64,000 bases of DNA, taken from positions 1 through 64,000 of the forward strand of contig NZ_ATYS01000025.1 of assembly GCF_000427805.1 (NCBI RefSeq), read 5' to 3'. Below are positions 19,709 to 30,409 of the stretch, piece after piece. Origin of the DNA: Budvicia aquatica DSM 5075 = ATCC 35567 (GTDB lineage Bacteria; Pseudomonadota; Gammaproteobacteria; Enterobacterales; Enterobacteriaceae). Made by a program: the position numbers and the translations under genes. The notes under the pieces are model-generated. The model was not told the DNA's origin. It did no database searches and was given only the letters and a program-made list of their open reading frames with translations. How positions within the stretch are numbered: the stretch's first letter is position 1; each line of letters starts with the position of its first letter.

Positions 19709-20928
19709 TTTAATATTTCCAACTGTTTAATCACCAGCCGTTGCTGTTGCTGAAAGAACTGCTGCCAGGCCATTAATTGTGACTCGCGAAAATCGGGCTG
19801 CTGCTCTAGCTGGTTGAGATAGACCGGATCAGATGCCTGTTGCGCTGTAATCGGTACCGCGGTGAGCAGCGCGCGGATTTCCGGCAGTGGCCGTTTAAGC
19901 CGCTGTTCCGCATGATACAGCGCTTTCCATGCGTCCTGCAGCTGAGTCAGGCGAAAGGTAATTGCCGTATCGAATAACAATTGCACCAGTTTTTGGCGCT
20001 GAATGGTTAATGGGTAATCTAACGACGGGTGTTCCAACAATAGGGATTGCTGATGGTACATCGGATTATCCGGGGATAAAGGATACACCGGATACTTCCC
20101 TGAATCTGAGTCGCTCAGCGCCCTTTGTCCGGCGGGGCTAAGTAAGAAGTCAATAAACCTGCCGGCCTCTCTCTGATGCAGGCTGCCCTGAGTAATCGCA
20201 ATAAACATCGGCGCAGCACGGGATGTGGGAAAATAGTTGAAGCCCAAATGCGGATTGTTTAGTAGCACGTTGGCATAGTTATCAATAATGGGGCCTGCAC
20301 CACCCAGACCGGTATTGATTTTATTGGCGACGCCAAAGCTGCGGGAGGAGATAGTCGCCAGATTACCGCTGAGCTGTAAAAGGCTGCTCCAACCCTGTTG
20401 CCATCCGCGTTGTTCTAACAGGCTCTCAATCATCAGGTGAGTAGTATCTGAGCGTGAAGGGCTGCTCATCAGAATCATTCCCTGATAGCGTGCGTCACCC
20501 AAATCTTCCCATGTTTTGGGCGGCGGTAATCCCTTTTCTTGCAGTCGGGTATTATTCACCAGAATACCATAGCCTGAAATGGCGACGGCAACGGTAGTGG
20601 CGCGAATTGATTCAGGCACTAAGCAGCGACTGTTCTCTACTTTATTCTCAAAATAAGACAGTTTTTGGCTGTCCTGCAGTCGTTGTAGCAACATCGGGGA
20701 TGAGCTCAGTACCAGATCAATATTTTCTCCTAACGGATTATTCAACAGGCGCTCTAGTGATGAGCTGGTACGGTTGAGGGTGCGAATATTAATGGCCTGG
20801 GGCTGCTGCTGCCACTGTTCGATAATATGAGCCGTAGCCTCCGGTGATAGCGTTGTGGCAATCACTAACTCGCTGGCCAGAGACAGGTTAGAGAAAAAAA
20901 GTAAGAGTAGCAGATACCCGCGGGCCAT
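19705..20928 (-). CDS. pgtC: Phosphoglycerate transport regulatory protein PgtC
   Basis: Periplasmic binding-protein-like sensor partner of PgtB. A signal peptide (about residues 1-18, LLLLLFFSNLSLASE) is followed by an iron/thiamine-type solute-binding fold with motifs such as TTLSPEATAHIIEQW, PPKTWEDLGDARYQGMILMSSPSRSDTTH and FIDFLLSPAGQRALSDSDSGKYPVYP. The 407 aa agree with the family. First gene of the pgtCBA operon, divergent from pgtP. Confidence 0.92.
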   Translation of the reverse strand: MARGYLLLLLFFSNLSLASELVIATTLSPEATAHIIEQWQQQPQAINIRTLNRTSSSLERLLNNPLGENIDLVLSSSPMLLQRLQDSQKLSYFENKVENSRCLVPESIRATTVAVAISGYGILVNNTRLQEKGLPPPKTWEDLGDARYQGMILMSSPSRSDTTHLMIESLLEQRGWQQGWSSLLQLSGNLATISSRSFGVANKINTGLGGAGPIIDNYANVLLNNPHLGFNYFPTSRAAPMFIAITQGSLHQREAGRFIDFLLSPAGQRALSDSDSGKYPVYPLSPDNPMYHQQSLLLEHPSLDYPLTIQRQKLVQLLFDTAITFRLTQLQDAWKALYHAEQRLKRPLPEIRALLTAVPITAQQASDPVYLNQLEQQPDFRESQLMAWQQFFQQQQRLVIKQLEILK

Positions 20929-21499
20929 GGTGGCTTCCTGTGTTGACTGATGACGTTTTCAACCGTTGTTACTCACTGGAAGTGTTGAAATATATAAGGA
21001 TAACAACTCTATTAGTCGCCCAAAATTTAAAAACACAGATTAATTTTGTGAGTCAGCTCAAATAACAATGAAATAAAATTTATCGACGTTATTTATTATT
21101 CGGTTTTATTTAACTCATTTTAACCTAAGAATACGAAAAATGGCGAGCTAAAAATAATAATGGATAATATTTGACTCATGGGTTTTATATTATGGGTTAG
21201 TTTTGACACATTATAGCTATATTGAATGTTTTGGTGCCAAGCGTCATTATCTCCGGGCTGATGCATCATAGGAAACATGATTACTTTATTAATTAAATAT
21301 ACTCAGCACGGCTGTGGCACTTTGTGAATGAAGGGGTTAGGCCTTCTTATCAAACGTTAATAAAATCAAACCTATTAATTACTCAGTTGAATATACATAT
21401 TATTAAAATCTGAATTATTTTCATCAAATAACCTTAATGGTATTGGGTTATTTATATCGATATAAAAATGAGTTAAAAATTACAGCTAAAGGTAATGCT
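20929..21499. promoter_or_regulatory. Divergent pgtC / pgtP control region
   Basis: A 571-bp AT-rich gap between the divergent sensor operon and the transporter gene. It must hold both promoters and the PgtA operator. I found no convincing sigma-54 -24/-12 element: the only TGGCAC (about 21314) is not followed by TTGC at the right spacing. That agrees with the degenerate PgtA AAA+ domain. No gene or hairpin is evident. Confidence 0.5.
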
Positions 21500-22891
21500 A
21501 TGCTCTCAATTTTAAGACCTAAGGTTGCCACACATAAAGTGCCGGATGACCAAATACAAAGTACCTATAATCGTTATCGCGTTCAGGCGTTGTTTAGCGT
21601 ATTTATTGGCTATCTCTCCTATTATATTGTTAGAAATAACTTCGCACTTTCAACGCCATATCTGATGCATGAGTTACAGCTGTCTGCGACCCAAATTGGT
21701 TTGCTTAGTAGCTGTATGTTGATTGCTTATGGTATCAGCAAAGGCATCATGAGTACGTTGGCTGATAAGGCTAGCCCGAAAGTTTACATGGCCTTTGGCT
21801 TGATCCTGTGTGCCATTGTTAATATTGGTTTAGGTTTTAGCTTTGCCTTCTGGATGTTTCTGGTTCTGGTTATTTTGAACGGATTCTTTCAGGGAATGGG
21901 GGTCGGGCCTTCGTTTATTACTATTGCCAACTGGTTCCCGCGTAAACAACGCGGCGTCGCCGGCGCTATCTGGAACGTATCTCACAACGTTGGCGGTGGT
22001 ATTGTCGCGCCGATTATCGGGATTGCGTTTGCTTTAGTCGGTACTGAACACTGGAAAATTGCCAGCTACATCGTTCCTGCCGGTATTGCCGTATTCTTTG
22101 CACTGGTGGTATTAAAAGTAGGTAAAGGCTCTCCGGTGAGTGAAGGCTTACCACCGTTGAATGAAATTGTGCCGGATGAAGTGCCCGTTGCTAAGCTCAA
22201 GGGGGATAAAGCGCCGGAGAATATGTCAGCATTCCAGATTTTCACTACCTATGTACTGAAAAACAAAAATGCCTGGTATGTCTCTTTCGTTGACGTATTT
22301 GTCTATATGGTGCGTTTCGGCATTATCAGTTGGTTGCCAATCTACCTGCTGACGGTTAAACACTTTACTAAAACAGAGATGAGCGTGGCCTTCCTGTTCT
22401 TCGAATGGGCTGCGATTCCATCAACCCTGCTAGCCGGTTGGCTGAGTGACAAACTGTTCCGTGGTCGTCGTATGCCGCTGGCGATTGTCAGTATGGTGCT
22501 GATTTTCTTCTGTCTGCTTGGCTACTGGAAAAGTGATTCTCTGCTGGTGGTTACGGTATTTGCTGCCTGCGTTGGCTGCCTGATCTATGTGCCTCAGTTC
22601 TTAGCTTCAGTTCAAACTATGGAAATTGTGCCTAGCTTTGCGGTCGGTTCTGCGGTTGGTCTGCGCGGATTCCTGAGCTATATCTTAGGGGCATCTTTAG
22701 GGACCAGTATGTTCGGTATTATGGTCGACCGGGTTGGTTGGGACGGTGGCTTCTATCTGCTGCTCGGTGGCGTGGTGTGCTGTATTATCTTCTGTATCTT
22801 AACCCACCGTGGCGCGCTGGAATTAGAGCGTGAAAGAGCAAAAGAGAAAGATGCTCACGATGCGTTAAACGCGGAGCCAGCAGTAGCGTAA
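21500..22891 (+). CDS. pgtP: Phosphoglycerate:phosphate antiporter PgtP
   Basis: Organophosphate:Pi antiporter of the MFS, related to UhpT and GlpT, importing 2- and 3-phosphoglycerate and phosphoenolpyruvate. About 12 membrane helices and the family stretch FIGYLSYYIVRNNFALSTPY are present. The start at 21500 follows AAAGGT and gives 463 aa, the length of Salmonella PgtP; a longer frame from 21437 adds 21 residues that do not fit the family. Expression should depend on the divergent pgtCBA system. A strong terminator follows. Confidence 0.95.
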   Translation: MLSILRPKVATHKVPDDQIQSTYNRYRVQALFSVFIGYLSYYIVRNNFALSTPYLMHELQLSATQIGLLSSCMLIAYGISKGIMSTLADKASPKVYMAFGLILCAIVNIGLGFSFAFWMFLVLVILNGFFQGMGVGPSFITIANWFPRKQRGVAGAIWNVSHNVGGGIVAPIIGIAFALVGTEHWKIASYIVPAGIAVFFALVVLKVGKGSPVSEGLPPLNEIVPDEVPVAKLKGDKAPENMSAFQIFTTYVLKNKNAWYVSFVDVFVYMVRFGIISWLPIYLLTVKHFTKTEMSVAFLFFEWAAIPSTLLAGWLSDKLFRGRRMPLAIVSMVLIFFCLLGYWKSDSLLVVTVFAACVGCLIYVPQFLASVQTMEIVPSFAVGSAVGLRGFLSYILGASLGTSMFGIMVDRVGWDGGFYLLLGGVVCCIIFCILTHRGALELERERAKEKDAHDALNAEPAVA

Positions 22892-22913
22892 AAATTGAAT
22901 ATCATTTGAAGTT

Positions 22914-22946
22914 AAACGGCCTCTTTAATAGAGGCCGTTTGCTTTT
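22914..22946 (+). terminator. pgtP terminator
   Basis: AAACGGCCTC (22914-22923) pairs perfectly with GAGGCCGTTT (22931-22940) around a 7-nt loop, followed by GCTTTT. It lies 22 bases past the pgtP stop. Confidence 0.85.
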
Positions 22947-22996
22947 GGGTCTGTGAATCAGGCCGATCTAAGGACTAATATTGTGGATGAAACCGA

Positions 22997-23500
22997 TTAA
23001 TTTTTCTGCTCAACCTCAGTCTCAGGCGCGGGGCAATCCAGCTTATTAACCACTACGTTTCCTACTTCTTTACCTGCGCTATTGGTATAAATTGTTCTAA
23101 CAGAGAAGTCGTCGTACAGTAAAAAGGCATATTGATCGTCGGCACAGTTATCACGAGGGGCGTTTTTTATATCCTGAACGATAATATCTTGCCCGGTATC
23201 TGGCTTTGCCGTGATTCTGATTATCATTTCGTTATCTTTTCGGCTGAAGTCTGTATAAACGAAATTCCCTTCCATATCGTCTACAGGTAACTCGGTATTC
23301 ATTTCAGCAATAAAGAGGTCAATTCTGTTATAGCGTTCGCGCATCAACTGCAGCATATAGGCATGCAAATTAGATCCATTTTCTGCCTGAACCTCTTCTT
23401 GATGCGACTGCCAGGCTTTATATCCCATTTTGCCAAAAGAAATGATGGCGACTAAAGCAATAGCAATGGTGCCGATAGTGATTTTACTTTTCTGTTCCAT
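22997..23500 (-). CDS. Unrecognised membrane-anchored protein
   Basis: A 167-aa protein with one N-terminal hydrophobic helix (about residues 7-22, TIGTIAIALVAIISF) after a short basic head, so a signal-anchor with the body in the periplasm. The rest is acidic, with two cysteines (DNCADD and LDCPAP) that could pair. I do not recognise the family. An earlier start at 23554 would place 18 residues before the helix; neither start has a clear ribosome site, and I prefer 23500 because it gives a normal signal-anchor N terminus. It stands alone between pgtP and the ABC operon. Confidence 0.65.
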   Translation of the reverse strand: MEQKSKITIGTIAIALVAIISFGKMGYKAWQSHQEEVQAENGSNLHAYMLQLMRERYNRIDLFIAEMNTELPVDDMEGNFVYTDFSRKDNEMIIRITAKPDTGQDIIVQDIKNAPRDNCADDQYAFLLYDDFSVRTIYTNSAGKEVGNVVVNKLDCPAPETEVEQKN

Positions 23501-23778
23501 GTAAATAGCGAGTCCATTAGTGATTATTTGTACGTTATAGACGCATTTTGGCATTAAAGAGACGAGGATCGCAATCTGTTCGAGGTGAGTCGTTAATATT
23601 TGATGAAATTTTGTAATGACACTGACACTACGATTGCCTATACGCTGGTCGACTTGGAAGCGAGTATTTAGACAGAGTGATCGGTCTTGTCGCTGGTGGC
23701 GCCATTAAGTAATCCAGTAAAACTTTCCTCAATTTATTCACGCCCTGGTACCCTCAATGTGGGTCTACAGCATTAATC

Positions 23779-24885
23779 TTACGAAATCCTTCGTCTAAAT
23801 ATCCAATACGCCAGGCTACCGGTGGTAACGGTAATCACCAGCAGCGGCCATAAACTCCCCCAGATAATGGCGAAGTCGGCGTCTTTGAGGTAAATCTGTT
23901 TAGTGATATCTGTAAAGTGGCGAATCGGATTAATCCAGGTCACATTTTGTAGCCAGACGGGCATATTTTCTACCGGAGAAACATAGCCGGAGAGCAGAAT
24001 GGCCGGCATCATAAAGACGAAAACGCCAATAAATGCCTGCTGCTGCGTGGCACACAGCGATGAGATCAACAGACCAAATCCGACCAAAGACAAGCTGTAA
24101 ATAAGCATGGTGCCGTAAAACAACGGTAGAGAACCGGCGAACGGGATCTGATAAGCCAGCATACCGATCAGTAAGACAATCGATCCTTGAAATATCGCGA
24201 CAATCATTGCCGGTACGGCTTTACCAATAAATATTTGCCAAGTGGTGAGCGGCGACACCAATAGCTGTTCCATGGTGCCTTGTTCCCGTTCGCGGGCGAC
24301 GGACAGTGAGGTCACAATCAATACGCCAATCGTCACAATCATGGCTATCAGCGAAGGAATAACAAACCACTTATAGTCGAGATTAGGGTTGTACCAGTTA
24401 CGGATCACCAGCTCGCTGTTATTCTGCCTTGGCATTCCGTCAGTCAGCTCTAACTGGTAATTCGCGACAATCTGCTGAATATAGTTAGCCGCTATCTGGG
24501 CGCTGTTAGAGCGCCGCCCGTCAAGAATGATTTGCAGCTGAGCCGTATGACCACTCTCAATACGGCGGGAGAAGTCTGACGGAAAACGGACCAGAAGCAG
24601 GGCTTTTTGTTGGTTGATCGTTGGCTCAATCTCCTGTGAACCATGGAGTAAAATGACTTTGGTAAAGGCGCTGGCCTTGGCAAAACGCTGGGTAAGTTCT
24701 ATTGATGATTTACCACTGTCTTCACTATAAATGGCAATAGTGGCATTGGTGACTTCCAGCGTGGCGGCAAACGGAAACAGGATAACCTGAAGCAGCACCG
24801 GCAGGATCAATATCGCTCTGGTCTGGGGATCTCTTAGCAATGACTGGAGCTCTTTAACGATCAGGCTGAGTAAGCGATGTAACAT
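23779..24885 (-). CDS. ybhR: ABC-2 type efflux permease, YbhR-like
   Basis: Permease of an ABC-2 exporter, 368 aa, the same length as E. coli YbhR. One N-terminal helix (about 21-42), a large periplasmic domain (about 45-170) and five C-terminal helices follow the ABC2_membrane_3 pattern, with [19 protein letters not shown] as the cytoplasmic coupling motif. It is the last gene of a four-gene minus-strand operon and forms a heterodimer with the YbhS-like permease. In E. coli YbhFSR is linked to tetracycline and cation export and to chloramphenicol and cefoperazone sensitivity. Confidence 0.88.
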   Translation of the reverse strand: MLHRLLSLIVKELQSLLRDPQTRAILILPVLLQVILFPFAATLEVTNATIAIYSEDSGKSSIELTQRFAKASAFTKVILLHGSQEIEPTINQQKALLLVRFPSDFSRRIESGHTAQLQIILDGRRSNSAQIAANYIQQIVANYQLELTDGMPRQNNSELVIRNWYNPNLDYKWFVIPSLIAMIVTIGVLIVTSLSVAREREQGTMEQLLVSPLTTWQIFIGKAVPAMIVAIFQGSIVLLIGMLAYQIPFAGSLPLFYGTMLIYSLSLVGFGLLISSLCATQQQAFIGVFVFMMPAILLSGYVSPVENMPVWLQNVTWINPIRHFTDITKQIYLKDADFAIIWGSLWPLLVITVTTGSLAYWIFRRRIS

Positions 24886-24896
24886 ATTGATAGCCC

Positions 24897-26051
24897 CTAA
24901 TCCAGTCGCCGCTTGGTTTTTAACGCAGTAAGCCCGATAAAGAAAATGGCTGATGCAATTAAAAACAGCAGGTTAGTTAACAGGATTGGGCCAATATTGC
25001 CGGCCAGAAACAGCGTTTGCAGGGTACTGACAAAGTAACGGGCCGGAATAATGTAGGTCACGGCACGGACCACTTCCGGCATGCTGTCTATCTCAAAGAT
25101 AAAACCAGATAACATTACCGCAGGTAGGAACCCGGCGTTTAGGGCAACCATTGCGGCATTAAATTGGTTACGGGTCAGCGTTGAAATCAGTAGTCCCATC
25201 CCCAAGGTACTGGCTAAAAACAGGCTGCTCATCCCAAACAAAATTAGCAGGGATCCCCGGTAGGGCACGTCCATCACAAATACCGCCACCACAATACATA
25301 AAGCCATTGCTATCATGCCCAGCACATAATAGGGGATCAGCTTAGACAGCAGCAGTTCGGTGCGGGTAACCTGAGTTGAGAGTAAGGCTTCCATCGTCCC
25401 GCGTTCCCATTCCCGAGCAATGACCAGCGAAGTCAGAATTGCTCCGATAACCGTCATAATAATGGTGATAGCGCCGGGGATAATAAAATTACGACTAATA
25501 GCTGAAGGGTTAAACCAGTAGCGTAATTGAACCTCGATCAGCTGCTGTGGTTTTTCACCCAGATCGGTAGCCTGATTTAATTGCCATACCTGCCAGATTC
25601 CTCGGGCATAGCCCTGCACGAAGTTTGCGGTATTGGGCTCACTACCGTCGGTGATAACTTGGATCGGTGTATCATCCTGCGGGCGGGCCAGCCGGCGGGA
25701 AAAGTCAGACGGGATCACGATCAGCCCGCGAATTTCTCCGGCCTGAAGCTTATGAATTAATATGCGCTTATCGGTACTGATCGTTGGGTCAATGTAAGCC
25801 GAGCCGATAAATGCGTCGACTAAGTGGCGGGCTTCCGGCGTCTGCTGTTCCATTAAAATACCCACTTTAAGCTTACTGGAATCCAGATTGATACCGTAGC
25901 CAAAAATAAACAGCAGCATAAGTGGAATAACGAAGGCAATTAATCCGCTGCTGGGGTCGCGCAGTATTTGGTAAGTCTCTTTACGGCACAGGGCAATCAG
26001 GCGACGAAAGGAAAAGTAGGTACTTAACGTTGACGGCAATTTATCAGTCAT
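24897..26051 (-). CDS. ybhS: ABC-2 type efflux permease, YbhS-like
   Basis: Second ABC-2 permease subunit, 384 aa (E. coli YbhS 377), with the same plan as its partner: an N-terminal helix (about 34-55), a periplasmic domain with RYWFNPS, and C-terminal helices led by [21 protein letters not shown]. Its start overlaps the end of the ATPase gene by 8 bp and its stop is 11 bp before the ybhR start, so the three are translationally linked. Confidence 0.88.
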   Translation of the reverse strand: MTDKLPSTLSTYFSFRRLIALCRKETYQILRDPSSGLIAFVIPLMLLFIFGYGINLDSSKLKVGILMEQQTPEARHLVDAFIGSAYIDPTISTDKRILIHKLQAGEIRGLIVIPSDFSRRLARPQDDTPIQVITDGSEPNTANFVQGYARGIWQVWQLNQATDLGEKPQQLIEVQLRYWFNPSAISRNFIIPGAITIIMTVIGAILTSLVIAREWERGTMEALLSTQVTRTELLLSKLIPYYVLGMIAMALCIVVAVFVMDVPYRGSLLILFGMSSLFLASTLGMGLLISTLTRNQFNAAMVALNAGFLPAVMLSGFIFEIDSMPEVVRAVTYIIPARYFVSTLQTLFLAGNIGPILLTNLLFLIASAIFFIGLTALKTKRRLD

Positions 26052-27807
26052 TTTCCGTCCCCTTATCGTAGCGTTGAACTAAATCAATAAAGGCCTGTTC
26101 CATGGTCGGATTGATATTATCCGCGGTAGCTACCTGCTGCTTTAAATCATCAGGGGAGCCTGATGCAATAATTTTACCGCGGTAAACCAAGCCAATACGG
26201 TCACAATACTCGGCCTCATCCATAAAGTGAGTGGTCACCATCACGGTAACCCCTTTCTCTACCATCCCGTTAATATGCAGCCAGAACTCCCTGCGGGTAA
26301 TCGGGTCTACCCCTGAGGTGGGTTCGTCCAGAAACAGAATATCCGGTTCATGCATCAGCGCGCAGGAAAGGGCTAAACGCTGTTTGAATCCCAGCGGGAG
26401 GGCATTAGGTTCCTGTTTTAGAATGGGTGAGAAGTTAAAGGCTTCTATCATTTCATTCATTTTATCGCGCTGCTTTTGGCCATGCAGACCATAGGCACCG
26501 GAGAAGAACTTCAGGTTTTGTTCTACCGTCAGGTTGCCATATAACGAGAACTTTTGTGCCATATAGCCTAAATGCTGGCGGGCCTTTCCCGAGCTGGTTT
26601 TCAGATCCATACCCAACACTAATGCTTTACCGCTAGTGGGTACTAACAGACCGCACATCATCTTAAAGGTAGTGGATTTTCCTGCCCCGTTAGGGCCAAG
26701 CAGGCCGAAGATTTCTCCGCGCTTTACCTGAAAGCTAACGTTATCCGTTGCGGCAAAGCTGCCAAATTTTTTGGTTAATGACTGAGATTCAATCACGACA
26801 TCATCCGGATGACCTTCAGCTATCGGCATAATTTTAGCCAGCGCCGATTCGCTGGCCGGGTTGCCGCCCAGCAGATCAATAAAGGCGTCTTCAAAACGTG
26901 GTTCGGCTTCAATCACTTCAGCACCCGGCTGGTCGAGCAGCGCTGGCAGTTGCTGGTGCTCTTCACCTTCACGCAGAATCAGGCGTACGGCTTTTCCTTG
27001 AATGACTCCGTCGGTGATTTGAGGAAAGGTTAAGGCTTTCTGTAAAAGCTTACGATTTGTCCCCTGAGTGGCGGAGAGCAAAATACTGCGGCCCGCCATT
27101 CTCTGAGTTAATTCCTGCGGCGGGCCGTTGAAGATCAACTTGCCTTCATTCATTAACAATACCTGACGGCACTGCTCGGCTTCGTCAAGATACGAGGTAC
27201 TCCACAGAATCAGCATTCCCTCATCGGCCAGTTCATGAACCATTTTCCATAATTCTCGGCGGGAAATCGGGTCAACGCCAACGCCGGGCTCATCCAGCAA
27301 CAGAACTTTAGGCTGGCCTATCAAGGTACAGGCTAACCCCAGTTTTTGTTTCATACCGCCGGATAGTTTTCCGGCTAAGCGATCGGTAAAGCGGGTTAAG
27401 TCAGTAAAGGTGAGTAATTTCTCGAAGGTTGCCCGCCGTTCTTCACCGATAACGCTGCGCAAATCAGCATACAGGTTAAGATTCTCCATCACTGACAGGT
27501 CTTCATACAGGCCGAACTTTTGTGGCATATAGCCTAAAACGGCATGCAGTTCACGATCTTGTTTAATCGGATCCAGGTTTGTTACACGGAGAGTGCCTGA
27601 GTCCTGTTTGAGCAAACCCGCCAGCATGCGGATAAGCGTTGTTTTTCCTGCGCCGTCAGGACCAACCAGCCCCATAACGGCGCCGCTTTCTATGCTGGTT
27701 GTCAGGCTGGCAACCGCCGGGCGTTCCATGCCTTTAAAGCATTTTTCAACGCCTTCCAGCACAATGGTATGGCCGGTGGAGGTCGCAGAAGTTTTCGTTA
27801 TCATCAT
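26044..27807 (-). CDS. ybhF: Double-ATPase ABC transporter protein, YbhF-like
   Basis: Two fused ABC ATPase domains in one 587-aa chain (E. coli YbhF 578). Domain 1 has Walker [15 protein letters not shown] (about residue 51), signature [12 protein letters not shown] and Walker [14 protein letters not shown]. Domain 2 has Walker [15 protein letters not shown], a variant signature [12 protein letters not shown], and Walker [14 protein letters not shown]. The lengths and gene order identify it as YbhF rather than the longer RbbA, which carries a fused permease. It lies 5 bp from the membrane-fusion protein gene. Confidence 0.9.
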   Translation of the reverse strand: MMITKTSATSTGHTIVLEGVEKCFKGMERPAVASLTTSIESGAVMGLVGPDGAGKTTLIRMLAGLLKQDSGTLRVTNLDPIKQDRELHAVLGYMPQKFGLYEDLSVMENLNLYADLRSVIGEERRATFEKLLTFTDLTRFTDRLAGKLSGGMKQKLGLACTLIGQPKVLLLDEPGVGVDPISRRELWKMVHELADEGMLILWSTSYLDEAEQCRQVLLMNEGKLIFNGPPQELTQRMAGRSILLSATQGTNRKLLQKALTFPQITDGVIQGKAVRLILREGEEHQQLPALLDQPGAEVIEAEPRFEDAFIDLLGGNPASESALAKIMPIAEGHPDDVVIESQSLTKKFGSFAATDNVSFQVKRGEIFGLLGPNGAGKSTTFKMMCGLLVPTSGKALVLGMDLKTSSGKARQHLGYMAQKFSLYGNLTVEQNLKFFSGAYGLHGQKQRDKMNEMIEAFNFSPILKQEPNALPLGFKQRLALSCALMHEPDILFLDEPTSGVDPITRREFWLHINGMVEKGVTVMVTTHFMDEAEYCDRIGLVYRGKIIASGSPDDLKQQVATADNINPTMEQAFIDLVQRYDKGTEND

Positions 27808-27812
27808 TTGGC

Positions 27813-28799
27813 CTAATGAGACGGGAAGGCAATGGTGACCGGCATTCCCTGCCGTAGATGATCGTCAGGATCGGTGACAATAATGCGCAACCGGTAAACC
27901 AAGTCGGTGCGTAACTCCGGGGTTTCTACATTCTTAGGTGTAAATTCAGCATTAGGTGAAACAAAGCCAATAGTGCCGTGGTAAGGCTGGCTTGGGCGGG
28001 CATCAGTATAAATTTCGAGTTCAGTACCGGGCACTGCGCGAGATAAATTTATTTCGCTGACATAGGCGCGTATCCAGACCGGATTAGTCAGTGACAGGCT
28101 AAATACGGTATTACTGGCGCTTAGCATGCTGCCGGGCTCAACGGCCCGGGTTAAAATAGTACCGGCTGATGGCGATATTAACCGGGTATCAGACAGATTA
28201 AGCTCGGCCTGTTTCAGCACCGCTTCGGCCTCAGCCAACGCGGCTCTGGCCTGCGCGATTTCTTGCGGACGGTAACCACTTTCAAACTGAGACAGCTTAT
28301 CTTTCGCCGACTGGAGCGTAGCTTTGGCCTGATCCCGGGCGTTTTTGGCATCTTCTAACGTATTGGCAGATATAGCGCGAGTTTTCCACAGCCCAAGCTG
28401 GCGCTGATAAAAACTTTGGGCATAGTCAGAGGCCGATTGGCTCTGTTCGACGGCTGCCCGAACCTGAGCAATTTCTTCCGCCCGGTAGCCTTCTTCAGCT
28501 AAGGCCAGCTTAGCCCGAAGTCCTTCAACATTGGCTTTTGCCTGCAATACCGAGTTTTGGAAAGGAGCATCATCTAACTGCCCGAGAAGCTGGCCGGGAG
28601 TAACCATATCCCCTTCATCAACGTTCAGCGAGGCCAGTCGACCATTGACCCTAAAACTAAGGTTAACGGTTCTGATATCAACATTACCGTAGAGCGTGAG
28701 GTTCTGGTTATTTCGGCTGGTATAGCTATTCCAGCCGTAAACAGCACCGGCCAGTAATATCAACGCTAAAATAATGACGAGGATTTTTTTCTTACTCAT
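27813..28799 (-). CDS. ybhG: HlyD-type membrane fusion protein, YbhG-like
   Basis: Periplasmic adaptor of the efflux operon, 328 aa (E. coli YbhG 332). An N-terminal membrane anchor or signal (about residues 5-24, [18 protein letters not shown]) precedes a biotinyl-lipoyl-like region ([19 protein letters not shown]), a long alpha-hairpin of coiled coil (about 75-200) and the beta-barrel. First gene of the operon ybhG-ybhF-ybhS-ybhR. The pump probably docks on TolC, encoded about 23 kb away. The TetR regulator (CecR) that leads this operon in E. coli is not next to it here. Confidence 0.9.
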   Translation of the reverse strand: MSKKKILVIILALILLAGAVYGWNSYTSRNNQNLTLYGNVDIRTVNLSFRVNGRLASLNVDEGDMVTPGQLLGQLDDAPFQNSVLQAKANVEGLRAKLALAEEGYRAEEIAQVRAAVEQSQSASDYAQSFYQRQLGLWKTRAISANTLEDAKNARDQAKATLQSAKDKLSQFESGYRPQEIAQARAALAEAEAVLKQAELNLSDTRLISPSAGTILTRAVEPGSMLSASNTVFSLSLTNPVWIRAYVSEINLSRAVPGTELEIYTDARPSQPYHGTIGFVSPNAEFTPKNVETPELRTDLVYRLRIIVTDPDDHLRQGMPVTIAFPSH

Positions 28800-28828
28800 G
28801 ACCTAAGGCTCCTGTCTCTATTGCAACC

Positions 28829-29095
28829 ATATCCATCATACTTCAAGTCGCATCTTTGTTGGCTGCGCTTGTTCGCCCGAATCACTTACTTGAGTAAGCT
28901 CACCGGGACTATTCGGCCCATCCATGGGCCTCACCTCTCCGAGGCCGCTGCAAGCAGCGTTCAAATCTGTTCCAGACAGATTTGTTACTCCCTTGCCGCC
29001 GCAATGCAACTCGAATTATTTTTGGCTATATGTCCATCATACTTCAAGCCGCATCTTTGTTGGCTGCGCTTGTTCGCCCGAATCACTTACTTGAC
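28829..29095. repeat. Enterobacterial-type dispersed palindromic element with a 61-bp direct repeat
   Basis: A 61-bp sequence at 28833-28893 recurs at 29034-29094 with a single mismatch, 201 bp apart. The first unit ends near 29030 with TGCAACTCGAATTATT, which is roughly the reverse complement of the TTCAAGTCGCA at its start, so the unit has terminal inverted repeats like a MITE. I recall similar GGCTGCGCTTGTTCGCCCGAA repeats in Yersinia and Serratia genomes. No protein frame here is credible. It lies upstream of ybhG, where a regulator gene would be in E. coli. Confidence 0.65.
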
Positions 29096-29325
29096 TGACC
29101 GATTTATCATCCCGGCGATTTTCTTTTTTACCGTTTTTCTGAAAATTGAATTATTTTAGCTATATATGACAGATTTTCATTCCAATAAAGTTAACACGAA
29201 GCAACCGCTTCAGGGACTGTTATTTGATCAGGATAGTTAAACGTGTTGCAAAAATTAAGCTTTTACAGCATAGACGCAGGGATAAAACTTGCGAGAAGGG
29301 AGAGGGAGAACGCTGCAAGGAAATC
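29096..29325. other. Gene-free stretch between the repeat element and doxX terminator
   Basis: About 230 bp of AT-rich DNA. With the repeat element and the ybhG leader it makes up the 571-bp gap between ybhG and the DoxX gene. Nothing else is recognised in it. Confidence 0.4.
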
Positions 29326-29352
29326 AAAAAGGCCACCTAAAACAGATGGCCT
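29326..29352 (-). terminator. Terminator of the doxX gene
   Basis: On the minus strand AGGCCATC and GGTGGCCT form a stem around a T-rich loop, followed by TTTTTG. It lies about 20 bases past the doxX stop. Confidence 0.7.
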
Positions 29353-29370
29353 CTGAGTTTTGGGGGGAAC

Positions 29371-29811
29371 TTATCTATACGCCGGAGAGACTACAGAATA
29401 ACGACCGCTGCCCAGTAACATGGTAATAATGGCGGCCAGGAAGTACATAGCTTCAACTTCCAGTCCCCAGGCACCCACGTTAGTTACGGTAAAGAATTTG
29501 CCGGTGCCGACCATCAAGGTTGCAACCAATAAGTTAATCGCCACAATAAAGGCCGCCGGACGGGTGAAAATACCTAATATGATCAGTACGGGTGCAACAA
29601 TCTCACCAATATAAACGCCATAAGCGACAAAGGCAGGAATGCCCTGACTGACCAGCATTCCTTCAATCCAGCCGGTACCGTGTTGTAATTTAGCGACGCC
29701 GTGGAAAATCATTAATACAGAAAATGTGATTCTAAGCAGAAGTTTACCGCCATCAGGGTGGTCGGTAAGTCTGGTGAATAGTTGATTTAAGTTAGCTAGC
29801 ATGGCAGTCAT
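29371..29811 (-). CDS. DoxX-family membrane protein
   Basis: 146-aa protein with four hydrophobic helices typical of DoxX/SURF4-like proteins. Motifs include LLRITFSVLMIFHGVAKLQHG, EIVAPVLIILGIFTR and the C-terminal MYFLAAIITMLLGSGRYS. DoxX proteins are small membrane proteins linked in some bacteria to redox or thiosulfate metabolism; the role of this one is not known. It is a single-gene unit with its own terminator. Confidence 0.85.
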   Translation of the reverse strand: MTAMLANLNQLFTRLTDHPDGGKLLLRITFSVLMIFHGVAKLQHGTGWIEGMLVSQGIPAFVAYGVYIGEIVAPVLIILGIFTRPAAFIVAINLLVATLMVGTGKFFTVTNVGAWGLEVEAMYFLAAIITMLLGSGRYSVVSPAYR

Positions 29812-30409
29812 CCCGTTTAATAATCTGATAATGGGCTATTAAATCTAATTACCAGAAAAAATTAGTTCAATGTATGTGAAAATATAAAAATAGCAAATTA
29901 ATAATCTGCTGTTGAGGAAGTATAATTATAGGTGAATTTTTTGAGTTTAATAGTCGACGAACATTTTATTTTTCTTTGCGAAATAAGGAACTTAGATTAA
30001 TGTTTTAAGCTAAAGCTGTGTCAATCTCGATAATGGCTTCTTTTTGGAATTTAATTCTAATTTTTTGATATAAAATTAGTTTATAAGCTAAAGTTGTACA
30101 TAATTCAGTCTATAAATTTGATTTAGTTAGTCAAAATAACTGAATGAAAATGCAGGGTTTCTTTGATGAACTAATAGGGAGTTTATAGTCCGTTGTGAAA
30201 TAGTTAACCTGATATTGATCTGTCCGGTTGTTTAAATGCTTTTTGTACGTATGAATTACCTCCATGCTACAGGCTCACTTCTGTTTTAAAGTAAATTAGT
30301 TGAAAACTTGGTAATTATGACAGTATCCGCATTTCACATTAAGGATTATGCTATAGGATGAGTAACTGATAGCCGTAATTATATTCAGAGCCATAATGCA
30401 GAGGTATGA
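29812..30409. promoter_or_regulatory. AT-rich 598-bp region upstream of luxR-type gene
   Basis: Strongly AT-rich DNA between the divergent doxX and luxR-type genes, with no open frame of note. At 30207-30228 the sequence ACCTGATATTGATCTGTCCG and the following GT weakly resemble a lux box (ACCTG half-site, central GATC, degenerate second half). It lies about 180 bp upstream of the luxR start. I rate the site as tentative. Confidence 0.35.

Noticed and set aside
21310-21330. Possible sigma-54 promoter before pgtP
   Set aside because: TGGCAC is present, but the following TTGC at the required spacing is missing, and PgtA lacks the GAFTGA loop.
26044-27807. RbbA (ribosome-bound ATPase) as identity of the double ATPase
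   Set aside because: RbbA is over 900 aa with a fused permease; this protein is 587 aa and is followed by two separate permease genes, which fits YbhF.
28821-29159. 112-aa open frame across the dispersed repeat upstream of ybhG
   Set aside because: The translation contains the same peptide twice because it runs through two copies of the repeat; it is not a protein-coding gene.
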